DNA from: JAMXLO01 sp036265005
GTDB lineage: Bacteria > Pseudomonadota > Alphaproteobacteria > Acetobacterales > Acetobacteraceae
Assembly: GCA_036265005.1 (NCBI GenBank)
Contig: DATAPW010000153.1
Location: 28,380 to 92,379, forward strand
DNA: 64,000 bases
Direction of reading: 5' to 3'
Of the stretch, positions 26,269 to 34,910 are shown one piece after another. Both the position numbers and the translations under genes were made by a program. Position 1 is the first letter of the stretch. Every line of letters starts with the position of its first letter. Below the pieces are notes generated by a model. That model was given only the letters and a program-made list of their open reading frames with translations. It searched no databases and was not told the origin of the DNA.

Positions 26269-26368
26269 TGTCATTGCGAGGAGCGCAGCGACGCGGCAAT
26301 CCCCATCAGGATGGTGCGCGCATCGGCCCGATCGGGATTGCCGCGTCGCTGCGTTCCTCGCAATGGCA
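26269..26368. repeat. Long inverted repeat between convergent genes
   Basis: Arms 26269-26303 and 26334-26368 (35 bases each) are inverted copies with two mismatches; the 30-base loop contains GGCCCGATC. The arm core GTCATTGCGAGGAGC...GCAATCCC is a very widespread bacterial palindromic element. It fills the gap between the dehydrogenase (plus) and the Rieske oxygenase (minus), so it may act as a bidirectional transcription barrier. Confidence 0.88.
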
Positions 26369-26369
26369 G

Positions 26370-27632
26370 TTACAACGTGAAACCCATAGCCTCTGCGTAG
26401 GCCTGCCGCACCGCCTCGGGTTGCCCGACGAGAAATGGAAAGTCGCGGCGGGGCGCGATGCCGGGACTTTGCCGGTCGGTTTCGACTTCCTCACGTGTCA
26501 GGCCGTCTATGAACTTCCGGCGCCCGATGATGGGCAGTTCGATGCAACCGTTCATCTCGGGGTCGCGCACGATCGCCTTGGGGTCGCCGCCGGCCGCGAC
26601 CGTGTCGAGGTCCTGGAAGAACCGTTGCCGCATCATGATGATGCCGCGGTCACTGCGGCCGAGATGCTCGCGCCGCCGATCGGTGATCGCGCCCTGGCCG
26701 ACCCAGCCGACAAAATCCTGGTTCATGATGTGGCTGGTGATCCACCGGCCGGTCGCCGCATCGGTGATCGGCGAATACCAGTAGGGGATGCTGTCCTGCA
26801 CGAACGGCTCGCGATCCTGCGGCACGCGGGTGAAGAACCAGCCGATACTCAATGTCGAGGTATCGTCGATCGGCACGCGCCATTCGAAGTGGTTGCCGGT
26901 GAACAGCGCGTTGGGCCATAGGCACACACGGCCGACCGTCCATAGCTGGCTGGTCTCGTCGGAATCCTCACGCACGCGGCGATACACCAGCCCGTACTCG
27001 AATTCATCGAAGGCCAGCTTGAGATGGCGTGGCGAATAGTCATTGCGCCCTTTCAGTCGTGCGCCCCAGTTGTCATGCATCCACTCGAAATGCACCGGGT
27101 CGATCGAGTTCTCCTGGCACTGGAACCAGTTGCAGGGCACCACGGAGAACACGATCTGCACGAAGCCGTTGGCCCAGCAGAACGGCTCCCAGTTCGGCAG
27201 CAGCGGCGCCGGTTCGGGACCGAGGTACGCCCACAGCAGGCCCGCTTTCGCCTCCACGCGATAGGCCTGGATGCGGATCTGGTCGCGGAACCTCACCTCC
27301 GGCGCATCGATGTCCTCGAACGGCTGTTCGCGGCATGCACCGGTCTCATCGAACCGCCAGCCATGGTAGCTGCACCGCAGCCCGCACGCTTCGACGATGC
27401 CATAGGAAAGATCGGCGCTGCGGTGTGGGCAGTGACGCTCCAACAGGCCGTAGTGCCCGGAAAGGTCCTTGTAGAGCACAAGGTCTTCGCCAAGCAGTCG
27501 CACCGGCTTGGTCGGTGTGTCGGCGAGTTCGGAGACCGCGGCGATCGGTTGCCAGTAGCGGCGCAACAGATCGCCCATCCTGGTCCCCGGGCCGACTTCG
27601 GTGAGCAGTCTGTTGCGCGCCTCGCTGAGCAT
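26370..27632 (-). CDS. Rieske-type ring-hydroxylating oxygenase, alpha subunit
   Basis: A 420-residue oxygenase. The Rieske 2Fe-2S motif CPHR...CSYH has ligands C68, H70, C87 and H90. The mononuclear iron site D178-x2-H181-x4-H186 (DPVHFEWMH) matches phthalate/vanillate-type oxygenases. It hydroxylates or O-demethylates an aromatic or related substrate, with electrons from a separate reductase. No ferredoxin or reductase gene is nearby, so the partner must lie elsewhere. It is the last gene of a three-gene minus-strand unit, 14 bases after the NHL gene. AGGTGA precedes the ATG. Confidence 0.9.
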   Translation of the reverse strand: MLSEARNRLLTEVGPGTRMGDLLRRYWQPIAAVSELADTPTKPVRLLGEDLVLYKDLSGHYGLLERHCPHRSADLSYGIVEACGLRCSYHGWRFDETGACREQPFEDIDAPEVRFRDQIRIQAYRVEAKAGLLWAYLGPEPAPLLPNWEPFCWANGFVQIVFSVVPCNWFQCQENSIDPVHFEWMHDNWGARLKGRNDYSPRHLKLAFDEFEYGLVYRRVREDSDETSQLWTVGRVCLWPNALFTGNHFEWRVPIDDTSTLSIGWFFTRVPQDREPFVQDSIPYWYSPITDAATGRWITSHIMNQDFVGWVGQGAITDRRREHLGRSDRGIIMMRQRFFQDLDTVAAGGDPKAIVRDPEMNGCIELPIIGRRKFIDGLTREEVETDRQSPGIAPRRDFPFLVGQPEAVRQAYAEAMGFTL

Positions 27633-27646
27633 GGCCTGTCACCTGA

Positions 27647-28603
27647 TCAAGCGAGTTTCACCAGCTTCTGCATGCAGCGGATGTCCTCCTCCGCCGCAAT
27701 CGGCGTGCCGCGATTGCGCATTGCGGTGCGCGATACCTCGCCGACATAGATGTTGCCGCGTGAGTCGATCGCCACGCCATGCGGCGCGATGAACTGGCTG
27801 GATCGCTCGCGCGTGGCATCGCCCAGTCGCGCGATCGGCTTGCCTTCGTGCGTCACGATGCTGACCCGTGGCCCGATTCCGGGCGACTTTGCGTTGACTG
27901 CCATCCCCGGCCCGCTCTCGCCGATATACGCCAGCGGGTTGCGGCCCCGCGTCATGCAGAGCCCGCACGGGCGGTGCAGGTTGTTCCACTGCGCGTGGTA
28001 CTTGCCCTTGCCGTCGAACACCTGGACGCGGTGGTTCTCGCGATCCGCCACGTATACCCAGCCGTCTTCATCGCAGCAGATGTTGTGCACGATGTTGAAC
28101 GCGCCCGGATCGGTACCCGGCTCGCCCCAGGAGAACTGCAGTTTCCCGTTCGGCGAATACTTGTGGACGCGTGCGTTGCCGTAGCCGTCGGCGACATAGA
28201 TATCGCCGTCCGGCGACAGCGCCGTGTGCGTGCAGCGGTTGAACGGATCGCCGCCATACATCGGCGCCGGTTCGCCCGGCACGCCGATCTCCAGCAGCAG
28301 CTTTCCCTCGAGCGTCAGCCGGCGCACCGTGTGGTCGCCGTCGTCGGTGCAATAGATCGTGTCGTCCGGCGCGATGTGCACGCCGTGCGGCCGGCGGAAC
28401 AGCCCCTCGCCCCACGAGCGCAGGAAGTTGCCGTCGCTGTCGAACACCATCATCGGATGCTCGCTGCGCGCGAACACGTAGACGTTGTCCTTGCTGTCCA
28501 CGCCGACCGCGGCGACCTCGCCGTAGTGCCAGCCGTCCGGCAGCTTGCCCCAGTTCTCGATCACCTCGTAGCGGTGCTCGCCGGATCCGACGATGATTGC
28601 CAT
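27647..28603 (-). CDS. NHL-repeat beta-propeller protein (peptidylglycine lyase-like)
   Basis: A 318-residue protein made of about six NHL-type blades: GVDSKDNVYVFAR, GVHIAPDDTIYCTDDGDHTVRRL, ALSPDGDIYVADGYGNARVHKYS, ICCDEDGWVYVADRENHRVQVF, GVAIDSRGNIYVGEV. It resembles bacterial proteins annotated as peptidyl-alpha-hydroxyglycine amidating lyase family. No signal peptide, so it is probably cytoplasmic. It starts two bases after the hydrolase stop, with its ribosome-binding site (AAAGGCGG) inside that gene. Enzymatic activity is not established. Placement with an oxygenase and a hydrolase suggests a catabolic role. Confidence 0.82.
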   Translation of the reverse strand: MAIIVGSGEHRYEVIENWGKLPDGWHYGEVAAVGVDSKDNVYVFARSEHPMMVFDSDGNFLRSWGEGLFRRPHGVHIAPDDTIYCTDDGDHTVRRLTLEGKLLLEIGVPGEPAPMYGGDPFNRCTHTALSPDGDIYVADGYGNARVHKYSPNGKLQFSWGEPGTDPGAFNIVHNICCDEDGWVYVADRENHRVQVFDGKGKYHAQWNNLHRPCGLCMTRGRNPLAYIGESGPGMAVNAKSPGIGPRVSIVTHEGKPIARLGDATRERSSQFIAPHGVAIDSRGNIYVGEVSRTAMRNRGTPIAAEEDIRCMQKLVKLA

Positions 28604-28605
28604 TT

Positions 28606-29370
28606 CTATGCCGCCTTTCGTGCTTCTTTGGGCGTATGCCGATCGAGGAACGCCATGACACGGCGCAACTGCTCATCCAGGTGCTCGGGTCCGCGCCAGC
28701 TCTCCAGCACCTCGATGCCGGGCAGCAGCTGCTTCAACTCGTCCGACGTGACCGCCGGATGCGGCTTGTCAGTGCCAGGCAGCAGGAAGGTCGGCACCGT
28801 GCAGCGGCGGCAGAACTCGCGACTGACGCAGAACACGAAGTCGTGGTCCCACATGTTCCTGCCGAACGCCGCGATCTTCGCATCGTCGAGCTGCGGGCGC
28901 TCCGCCTTCATCTCCGCGGCCCATTCGGCGAAGCTCTCCGGGAAATACTCCGGATGCTCCGGATGCAGCCCAATCGGGTTCTGCAAAACCGCCGCGGTGA
29001 TGCGGTCGGGTGCGAGCTCGCAAAGCTTCAGGCAGAAACTGCCGCCGATGCAGCCGCCCAGTGTGTGGAACCGGCGAAACCCGAGGTGATCCATCAGCGC
29101 GAGATGATCCGCGGCGTAGGTGTGCCAGCCGTGGTCCGCCTCGATCGCGGTGCGCGAGGCGCCGGCATTGCGCTGGTCCATTGCGATGACGCGATAGTGC
29201 CCCGCGAGCGACTGCGTCCAGTCGCTCCACGGCCGTGGCGGGCCGCCCGCCGGCGCATGCCACATCTCGGCGCGCGAGCGCATGCCGCCGGGCGCGAACA
29301 GCAGGATGGGATAGCCCTGGCCGTATTCCTGGTAATGGATCTCGCCGTCCGGGCGCCTCAGCACGGGCAT
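28606..29370 (-). CDS. Alpha/beta hydrolase with Cys at the nucleophile position
   Basis: A 254-residue alpha/beta hydrolase: oxyanion region LLFAPGGM, MDQRNAGAS after strand 4, nucleophile elbow LGGCIGG with Cys107 instead of Ser, a candidate acid D201 (PGTDKPHP), and His230 (GPEHL) near the end. A Cys nucleophile is known in dienelactone hydrolase and in PHA synthases. The start at 29370 is chosen over one six codons upstream because AGGAG sits seven bases before it. It opens the hydrolase-NHL-Rieske operon. A clear paralogue lies at 58528-59289 (shared DQRNA, ALMDHLG, CIGG, LKLxExAPDR, VSREFxRxC). Confidence 0.87.
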   Translation of the reverse strand: MPVLRRPDGEIHYQEYGQGYPILLFAPGGMRSRAEMWHAPAGGPPRPWSDWTQSLAGHYRVIAMDQRNAGASRTAIEADHGWHTYAADHLALMDHLGFRRFHTLGGCIGGSFCLKLCELAPDRITAAVLQNPIGLHPEHPEYFPESFAEWAAEMKAERPQLDDAKIAAFGRNMWDHDFVFCVSREFCRRCTVPTFLLPGTDKPHPAVTSDELKQLLPGIEVLESWRGPEHLDEQLRRVMAFLDRHTPKEARKAA

Positions 29371-29432
29371 GATGGACTCCTCTCCCACGGGTTTTGCGCT
29401 AGCCTATCAGACCGTCCGCGAGGAGGACCAGT

Positions 29433-30425
29433 ATGACCGACACCGTGCATGGCCGTTACAGCTTCGCCGATTTCCGCCTGCAGAACGGCGAAGTGCTGCC
29501 GGAAGTCACCATCGCCTACGCGACGCGCGGCAGGCTCGCGCCGGATGGCCGCAACGCCGTGCTGGTGACCCACGGCTACACCAGCGGGCAACGCATGATC
29601 GAAGCCGGTGCAGGCTCGTCCGAAGGCGCATGGAGCACCCTGGTCGGCCCCGGGGCGCCGATCGACACCGAACGCTGCTTCGTCGTCTGCTCCAACATGC
29701 TGGGGTCCAGCTACGGCTCGACCAACGCGGCGACGCGCGATCCGCGCACCGGACGGCCGTATGGCCCGCGCTTTCCGAACATCACGCTGACCGACATCGT
29801 CACTGCGCAGCATCGGCTGCTGGAGCATCTCGGCGTGCGCCATCTGCGCGCGGTGGTCGGTCCATCGTACGGCGGCTTCCAGGCATTCCAGTGGGCTGTC
29901 ACCTTCCCCAACGCGATGAACGGCATCGTGCCGGTGGTGTCGTCGCCGCAGGCGCAAAGCCGTGACCGCGTGGCGACGCTGCTCGCCCGGTTCGAGCGCG
30001 ATCCGAACTGGCACGGCGGCGACTACTACAATACGCCAGGCATGGGCGCGACCTTGCTGGCGCTGCGCGTGGAAACCCTGAAGCGATACGGCATGGGTCC
30101 GGACCGCGAGGCAGAGATCACCCGCGCGGCGACTGCATGGGCCAAGGAGTTCGACGCGAACTCGCTGCTGATCCTGGGCCGCGCGATGGAATCCTACGAC
30201 GTGACGCCGGACCTGGCGCGTATCCGCGTGCCGGTGCTGTACGTGCTGTCACGCACCGACGAATTGTTCCCGCCAAGCCTGGCGCCCGGCGTGATGCAGA
30301 GCCTGCGCAAGGCTGGCGTGGATGCGACGTATTTCGAGATCGACAGCGACCAGGGACATCTGGCCTCCGGCGCCGATGCGGCGAAATGGGCACCGGCGCT
30401 GCGCGAGTTCATGCAGCGATTGTGA
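29433..30425 (+). CDS. MetX-like alpha/beta hydrolase (homoserine acetyltransferase family)
   Basis: A 330-residue protein of the MetX fold: EVTIAYATRGRLAPDGRNAVLVTHGYTS, SNMLGSSYGSTNA, FPNITLTDIVTAQHRLLEHLGV, nucleophile elbow GPSYGGFQAFQWA (Ser), an acid near RTDELFPP, and His in DQGHLASG. Genuine MetX normally has GGSMGGMQALEW, so here the elbow differs and this is more likely a hydrolase or acyltransferase of other specificity. It is divergent from the Cys-hydrolase operon (62-base gap). Confidence 0.83.
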   Translation: MTDTVHGRYSFADFRLQNGEVLPEVTIAYATRGRLAPDGRNAVLVTHGYTSGQRMIEAGAGSSEGAWSTLVGPGAPIDTERCFVVCSNMLGSSYGSTNAATRDPRTGRPYGPRFPNITLTDIVTAQHRLLEHLGVRHLRAVVGPSYGGFQAFQWAVTFPNAMNGIVPVVSSPQAQSRDRVATLLARFERDPNWHGGDYYNTPGMGATLLALRVETLKRYGMGPDREAEITRAATAWAKEFDANSLLILGRAMESYDVTPDLARIRVPVLYVLSRTDELFPPSLAPGVMQSLRKAGVDATYFEIDSDQGHLASGADAAKWAPALREFMQRL

Positions 30426-30462
30426 CCCGCGCACTGACAGGGTAACTGCCTGACCGTCTGCG

Positions 30463-32064
30463 CTAGGCCATCGTGATCTGCGTGAAGTCCTGGTACCAGC
30501 TCTGTGCCGGATGAAACCCGGTCACCTTCTTCGACATCGCCCGCGGGTTGAGGTCATGCACGATGAACAGCCACGGCGCCTCGTCCACCACGATCTCGTG
30601 CGCCTGAGCCAGCAGTTTGTTCTGCTCCGCCGGATCGAACGTCGCCTGCGCCTTGCGGACCAAATCGGTGAACGGCTGGTTGCTCCAGTGCCCCCAATTG
30701 TAGTTGGTCGGCGAGAAGCTATCGATCGCGTAATAGCGGAACATCGACGACGGATCGGTGAAGCTCAGGCTGATGTTGATGCCATCGTCGCCGTGCGACT
30801 GCGGCGCTGTGGGCGCGTTGCGGATCGCCACCAGCATGGTGCCCCATTCCACCACATCGAACTCGATGTCCATCCCGACGGCCTTGAAGTTCTGCTGCAT
30901 GAACTCGTTCATCGGGATCGGCACCATCTGGCCGGAGCCTGACGTCGAGATCATGATCTTCGCCTTCACCGGCTTGTCCGGCCCGTAGCCGGCTTCCTTC
31001 AGCAGCGCCGTGGCCTTCTCCGGATCGTAGGTGTAGCGGTTCTTCGGCGTACCGAAGATCGGGCTGTCCGGCGGATACAGTCCCATCGCCGGCTTCGCCG
31101 TGCCGTTGAGCATCTTGCACATGCCCTCGCGATCGACAGCATAGTTCAGCGCCTGGCGCACCCGCACATCCTTGAACGGTGACCCGTCGAGGCAGCTCAG
31201 AGCATAGGGATACGTATGTGGATACGGCCACAGGCTGATGTTGAGGCCTGCCTGCTTCAACGACGGGATCGAATCCGGCGGCGGCACTTCGATCCAGTCC
31301 ACCTGGCCGGAGCGCAGCGCGGCGACCCGCGTGGTGGCTTCCGGCATCGGATACACCACCATCTTGTCCAGCCTGGGAACCCGCGCCTTGTCCCAGTACT
31401 CTTCGTTGCGGGACATCTCGGCGTATTGGCCGAGTACTACCTTGGTGATCTTGAACGGTCCGGTGCCGGACGGCTGCTTGGAGAATTCGGCCCAGGTCTT
31501 GCCCACCTTCTCCCACTGCGTTGGGCTGGCGATCAGCACGCGGGTCAGCAGGTAGGGCAGGAAGCTGAACGGATACTTCGTGGTTAGCACGATGGTCTTG
31601 TCGTCGGCCTTCTCAAACGCATCCACCATGGACACGGTGGCTCGCACGATCGGCGCGGCCGGCGCGTCGTATTGCGGCGATTTGTCGTCGTAGATGCGCC
31701 GCAGGTTCCAGATCACCGCCTCGGCGTCGAACTCCGAGCCGTCATGGAACTTCACGCCCTGACGGACCTCGCAGATCCACCGCAGCGGATTGGTTTCATC
31801 GGCGTGCCAGGCACTGAACAGGCCCGGCGTGATGTCAGCCAGGTTGTCGGTGTGGGTAAAGTCCCAGTTGACGACGGAATCGTAGGCCGGATAGCCGAGA
31901 AACCGGAAGCCTTCGCCACCGTTGTTGGGAATCCCGTGGGTGGTGGGAAGGTCCGCCGCCGTCATGCCGATGCGCAGGATCTGCGGAGTGGCTGCGGTCG
32001 CCGGCAGTCCGGGAATTGCCGCGGCGCCCGCCGCGGCAGCCATGAAGCCTCGCCTGGTGAACAT
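30463..32064 (-). CDS. Dipeptide/nickel-type ABC transporter substrate-binding protein
   Basis: A 533-residue SBP_bac_5 family periplasmic binding protein with a Tat-type signal (FTRRGFMAAAAGAAAIPGLPATAA). Motifs include RWICEVRQGVKFHDGSEFDAEAVIWNLRRI, GTGPFKITKV and VRQALNYAVDREGMCKML, which define the family. It is the only binding protein near the dipeptide-type permease/ATPase genes at 33-37 kb, so it almost certainly serves that importer even though it is on the opposite strand. The start at 32064 is preferred because GGAAGG precedes it; 32076 is possible. It lies downstream of the isochorismatase gene on the same strand. Confidence 0.92.
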   Translation of the reverse strand: MFTRRGFMAAAAGAAAIPGLPATAATPQILRIGMTAADLPTTHGIPNNGGEGFRFLGYPAYDSVVNWDFTHTDNLADITPGLFSAWHADETNPLRWICEVRQGVKFHDGSEFDAEAVIWNLRRIYDDKSPQYDAPAAPIVRATVSMVDAFEKADDKTIVLTTKYPFSFLPYLLTRVLIASPTQWEKVGKTWAEFSKQPSGTGPFKITKVVLGQYAEMSRNEEYWDKARVPRLDKMVVYPMPEATTRVAALRSGQVDWIEVPPPDSIPSLKQAGLNISLWPYPHTYPYALSCLDGSPFKDVRVRQALNYAVDREGMCKMLNGTAKPAMGLYPPDSPIFGTPKNRYTYDPEKATALLKEAGYGPDKPVKAKIMISTSGSGQMVPIPMNEFMQQNFKAVGMDIEFDVVEWGTMLVAIRNAPTAPQSHGDDGINISLSFTDPSSMFRYYAIDSFSPTNYNWGHWSNQPFTDLVRKAQATFDPAEQNKLLAQAHEIVVDEAPWLFIVHDLNPRAMSKKVTGFHPAQSWYQDFTQITMA

Positions 32065-32118
32065 GGAGCCTTCCATTTTTTGTTTGTGGGTTTGCGATAG
32101 TCGTGGTGCTGGCAATCG

Positions 32119-32835
32119 CTATGCCATCACCGCCGCCGGTTTCGCTGTGGCGCCGGCGCGTTCGATCATCCCGACCATCGTGTCCGTATCGACCACGTCG
32201 CAGAACGCATGCGCCATCGCCGACAGCGTTGCGTTGTGCTCATCATCGTTGAACGTCGCGTTGCCGTCGGCGATGAAGAACACCTTGTAATTGAGCATCA
32301 TCGCGTCGCGTGCCGTCGACTCGCAGCACACCTGCGTCGCGGTTCCGGTGATGATCAGCGTGTCGATGCCGCGCTGCTGCAGGATCTCATGCAGGTCGGA
32401 CGAGCCGGGCGCGAAGGCGCTGAAGCGTCGCTTCTGCACCTTGAGGTCCTGCGGCAACACCTCCAGTCCTGGCCAGATCGCGTGGCCGAAGGCGCCGGGG
32501 GCGAAGGTGTCGATCATCCGCTGGCGCCGCGCCGGGCTGCAGAAATGCTCGAAGAACGTGGACCAGGTGCGGACGGCGACATCGTCGAACGTGTTCTGGA
32601 TATAGGCCACGAGGCCGCCGGCCTCGCGCACCGCGGCACTGATGCGGTTGACGTTGGGGACGATTTCGCGCGCCGTGGCGATCTCGGCGACCTGGCCGGG
32701 TGCCATGAAGCCGTTCTGCAGATCGACGACGATATGGGCGGTCCTGCGGGAGACCAGACTATCGAACACCCGCAGTTTGCCACGGCGTTCTGTGGCGCGG
32801 CGAACGACATCGGGATGGATTGCCGAATTGTGCAT
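32119..32835 (-). CDS. Isochorismatase-family cysteine hydrolase
   Basis: A 238-residue hydrolase with the triad of the family: D38 (HIVVDLQNGF), a Lys in QKRRFSAF (K135), and C170 in TATQVCCESTARDA. The family includes N-carbamoylsarcosine amidase, nicotinamidase, biuret hydrolase and ureidoacrylate hydrolase, so an amide or carbamoyl bond is the likely target. The exact substrate is not readable. It is the first gene of the minus-strand unit with the binding protein and is divergent from the permease operon; the shared intergenic region has paired palindromes. Confidence 0.88.
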   Translation of the reverse strand: MHNSAIHPDVVRRATERRGKLRVFDSLVSRRTAHIVVDLQNGFMAPGQVAEIATAREIVPNVNRISAAVREAGGLVAYIQNTFDDVAVRTWSTFFEHFCSPARRQRMIDTFAPGAFGHAIWPGLEVLPQDLKVQKRRFSAFAPGSSDLHEILQQRGIDTLIITGTATQVCCESTARDAMMLNYKVFFIADGNATFNDDEHNATLSAMAHAFCDVVDTDTMVGMIERAGATAKPAAVMA

Positions 32836-32865
32836 GCCCTGCCTCGCTTTGCTTATATCCTAATC

Positions 32866-32885
32866 ATGCTGCATCGCAGCAATCT
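32866..32885. promoter_or_regulatory. Palindromic operator candidate, left copy
   Basis: Centred on TGCTGC-ATC-GCAGCA, a perfect 6-3-6 palindrome, 31-50 bases upstream of the isochorismatase start codon (minus strand). The 20 bases here are repeated in inverted orientation at 32974-32993 with one mismatch. The position suits a repressor or activator controlling the divergent promoters. The cognate regulator is not in the adjacent genes. Confidence 0.65.
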
Positions 32886-32973
32886 AGACAGAAGCGGAGA
32901 TAGAATGCAAATGCCCGTGAATTAGGCGAACAAACCGGTGGACAGGGTCGCCTCGTGCGGTAATGATAGGCAG

Positions 32974-32993
32974 AGAATGCTGCGATGCAGCAT
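32974..32993. promoter_or_regulatory. Palindromic operator candidate, right copy
   Basis: Centred on TGCTGC-GAT-GCAGCA, identical in half-sites to the left copy, 33-52 bases upstream of the permease ATG. The two copies are 108 bases apart centre to centre. Two well-separated identical operators between divergent operons suggest cooperative binding or looping. Confidence 0.65.
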
Positions 32994-33025
32994 AGATTGT
33001 GCCGCCCGGGGAGCCGCCACCGCCC

Positions 33026-33964
33026 ATGCTCATCTTCGCCGCTCGCCGCCTCATCCAGGCCATCCCGATCCTCCTCGGGGTCTCGCTCGTGGTGTTCGGC
33101 CTGGTCCACATCGTGCCGGGCAACCCGATCGACCTGCTGATGCCGCCCGAGGCCTCACCCGAGGTCATCGCGCAGATGAAGGCCGCCTTCGGCTTCGATA
33201 AGCCACTCTACATCCAGTACCTGCTGTGGCTCGGCCGGGCGCTGCGCGGCGATTTCGGACTGTCTGTCTTCAACGCGACCCCGGTATGGGGCCAGCTTGT
33301 CGCCGCGCTCGCCAACACCTTCGTCCTGGCAATCCTGGCCGCCATGCTCGGCTTCACGCTTGGCATCGTCTGCGGCCTTGTCGCCGCGATCCATCATGGG
33401 CGCTGGCCCGACAAGCTGTTCTCCGCCATCGCCACCACCGGCGTCAGCCTGCCGCATTACTGGTGCGCCATCGTGCTGGTGCTGGCCTGCGCCGTGCTGC
33501 ACGACTGGCTGCCGGCGCAGGGCATGGGCGATGATTCGCTGCCGCTGTACGACCGGCTGGAATATCTGGTCCTGCCGGTGGTCACGCTGTCGCTCATTCC
33601 GATGGGCGTCATCGCCCGCCTGGTGCGCGCCACGGTGCTGGAGATCATCGGGCAGGATTTCGTCGGCGCGCTCACCGCGAAGGGCCTGACGCGCTGGCCG
33701 GTGATCCGCCACATCTGCAAGAACGCCGCACCGCCGGTGCTGGCCCTGATGGGCCTGCAGTTCGGCTACCTGTTGGGGGGCTCGATCCTGGTGGAGACGG
33801 TGTTCAACTGGCCGGGCTCCGGCAACCTGCTCAACCTGGCGATCTTCCGTCGCGACATACCCGTACTGCAGGCGACCATCCTGGTGCTCGCCAGCTTCTT
33901 CGTCGTGTTGAACCTTCTGGTGGACATCGCCCAGGCGGCGATCGATCCGCGTATCCGTCGCTGA
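33026..33964 (+). CDS. Dipeptide-type ABC permease, DppB-like
   Basis: A 312-residue inner-membrane permease with six hydrophobic helices. Typical DppB/GsiC features: the first helix IFAARRLIQAIPILLGVSLVVF, HIVPGNPIDLLMP, and a cytoplasmic EAA-type loop (GALTAKGLTRWPVIRHICKNA), ending AAIDPRIRR. An in-frame GTG nine codons upstream is possible, but homologues start at this ATG. It begins the permease-ATPase-amidase operon. Confidence 0.92.
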   Translation: MLIFAARRLIQAIPILLGVSLVVFGLVHIVPGNPIDLLMPPEASPEVIAQMKAAFGFDKPLYIQYLLWLGRALRGDFGLSVFNATPVWGQLVAALANTFVLAILAAMLGFTLGIVCGLVAAIHHGRWPDKLFSAIATTGVSLPHYWCAIVLVLACAVLHDWLPAQGMGDDSLPLYDRLEYLVLPVVTLSLIPMGVIARLVRATVLEIIGQDFVGALTAKGLTRWPVIRHICKNAAPPVLALMGLQFGYLLGGSILVETVFNWPGSGNLLNLAIFRRDIPVLQATILVLASFFVVLNLLVDIAQAAIDPRIRR

Positions 33965-33977
33965 ACGGGAGCGCAGC

Positions 33978-34898
33978 ATGTCGCAGACCACAGCGGATTT
34001 CGTCAGGCGTGAACTGCAGGTTGCCGCAGATGCACCGCAGGCGGCGCCGACGCCGGGCTACTGGAAGGCAGTCGCACGGCGCCTCGGTCGCGATCCGGTC
34101 ACCATCGCCGTTACGCTGGTGCTGCTCGGCATCATCTTCATCTCAATCGGCGCACCGCTGGTCACCGGCGGTACCGATCCGTACGCCGGTAGCGTGCTGG
34201 CGCGGCTGAAGCCGATCGGCACGCCCGGCCACTGGCTCGGAACCGACGAGACCGGTCGCGATCTGTGGACGCGGCTATGCTACGGCGGCCGCCTGTCGCT
34301 GCTGGCCGGCATCCTGCCGGTGTCGATCTCGCTGATGGTCGGCGGCTTCCTCGGCATCCTGGCAGGCTACGCCGGCGGCATCGTCGGCACGCTGATCATG
34401 CGCACGATGGATGTGTTCTATGCGTTCCCCTCCATCCTGCTGGCGATCGCGATCTGCGGGCTGCTCGGCAATGGACTGTCCAATTCGGTGATCGCGCTGT
34501 CGGTGGTGTTCATCCCGCCGATGGTGCGCATCGCGGAAACCGTGACCACGCAGGCGCGACAACTGGATTTCGTCGAGGCGGCGCGCGCGTCGGGCACCAC
34601 GACGATGCAGATAATCCGGCATCATGTGCTGGCCAATGTGCTGGGACCGATCATGGTGTACGCGACGAGTTTGATCAGCGTGTCGATCATCCTGTCGGCG
34701 GGGCTGAGCTTCCTCGGTCTTGGCGTGACGCCGCCGCAGGCGGAATGGGGGCTGATGCTGAACTCGCTGCGCCAGGCGATCTACGTGCAGCCCTACGTCG
34801 CGGCGCTGCCGGGCGCGATGATCTTCATCACCTCGATGTGCTTCAACCTGATGAGCGATGGGTTTCGCTCGGCAATGGATGTGAGGCTGAACAAGTGA
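33978..34898 (+). CDS. Dipeptide-type ABC permease, DppC-like
   Basis: A 306-residue permease with the N-terminal extension and WKAVARRLGRDPVTIAV first helix typical of DppC. Further signatures are HWLGTDETGRDLWTRLCYGGRLSL, the EAA loop DFVEAARASGTTTMQIIRHHVLANV, and GLSFLGLGVTPPQAEWGLML. It lies 13 bases after the DppB-like gene. It pairs with it to form the membrane channel. Confidence 0.93.
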   Translation: MSQTTADFVRRELQVAADAPQAAPTPGYWKAVARRLGRDPVTIAVTLVLLGIIFISIGAPLVTGGTDPYAGSVLARLKPIGTPGHWLGTDETGRDLWTRLCYGGRLSLLAGILPVSISLMVGGFLGILAGYAGGIVGTLIMRTMDVFYAFPSILLAIAICGLLGNGLSNSVIALSVVFIPPMVRIAETVTTQARQLDFVEAARASGTTTMQIIRHHVLANVLGPIMVYATSLISVSIILSAGLSFLGLGVTPPQAEWGLMLNSLRQAIYVQPYVAALPGAMIFITSMCFNLMSDGFRSAMDVRLNK

Positions 34899-34910
34899 TG
34901 CCCAACCGCC

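Noticed and set aside
29433..30425. True homoserine O-acetyltransferase (metX)
   Set aside because: The fold fits, but the nucleophile elbow is GPSYGG instead of GGSMGG and no methionine gene (such as metW) is adjacent.
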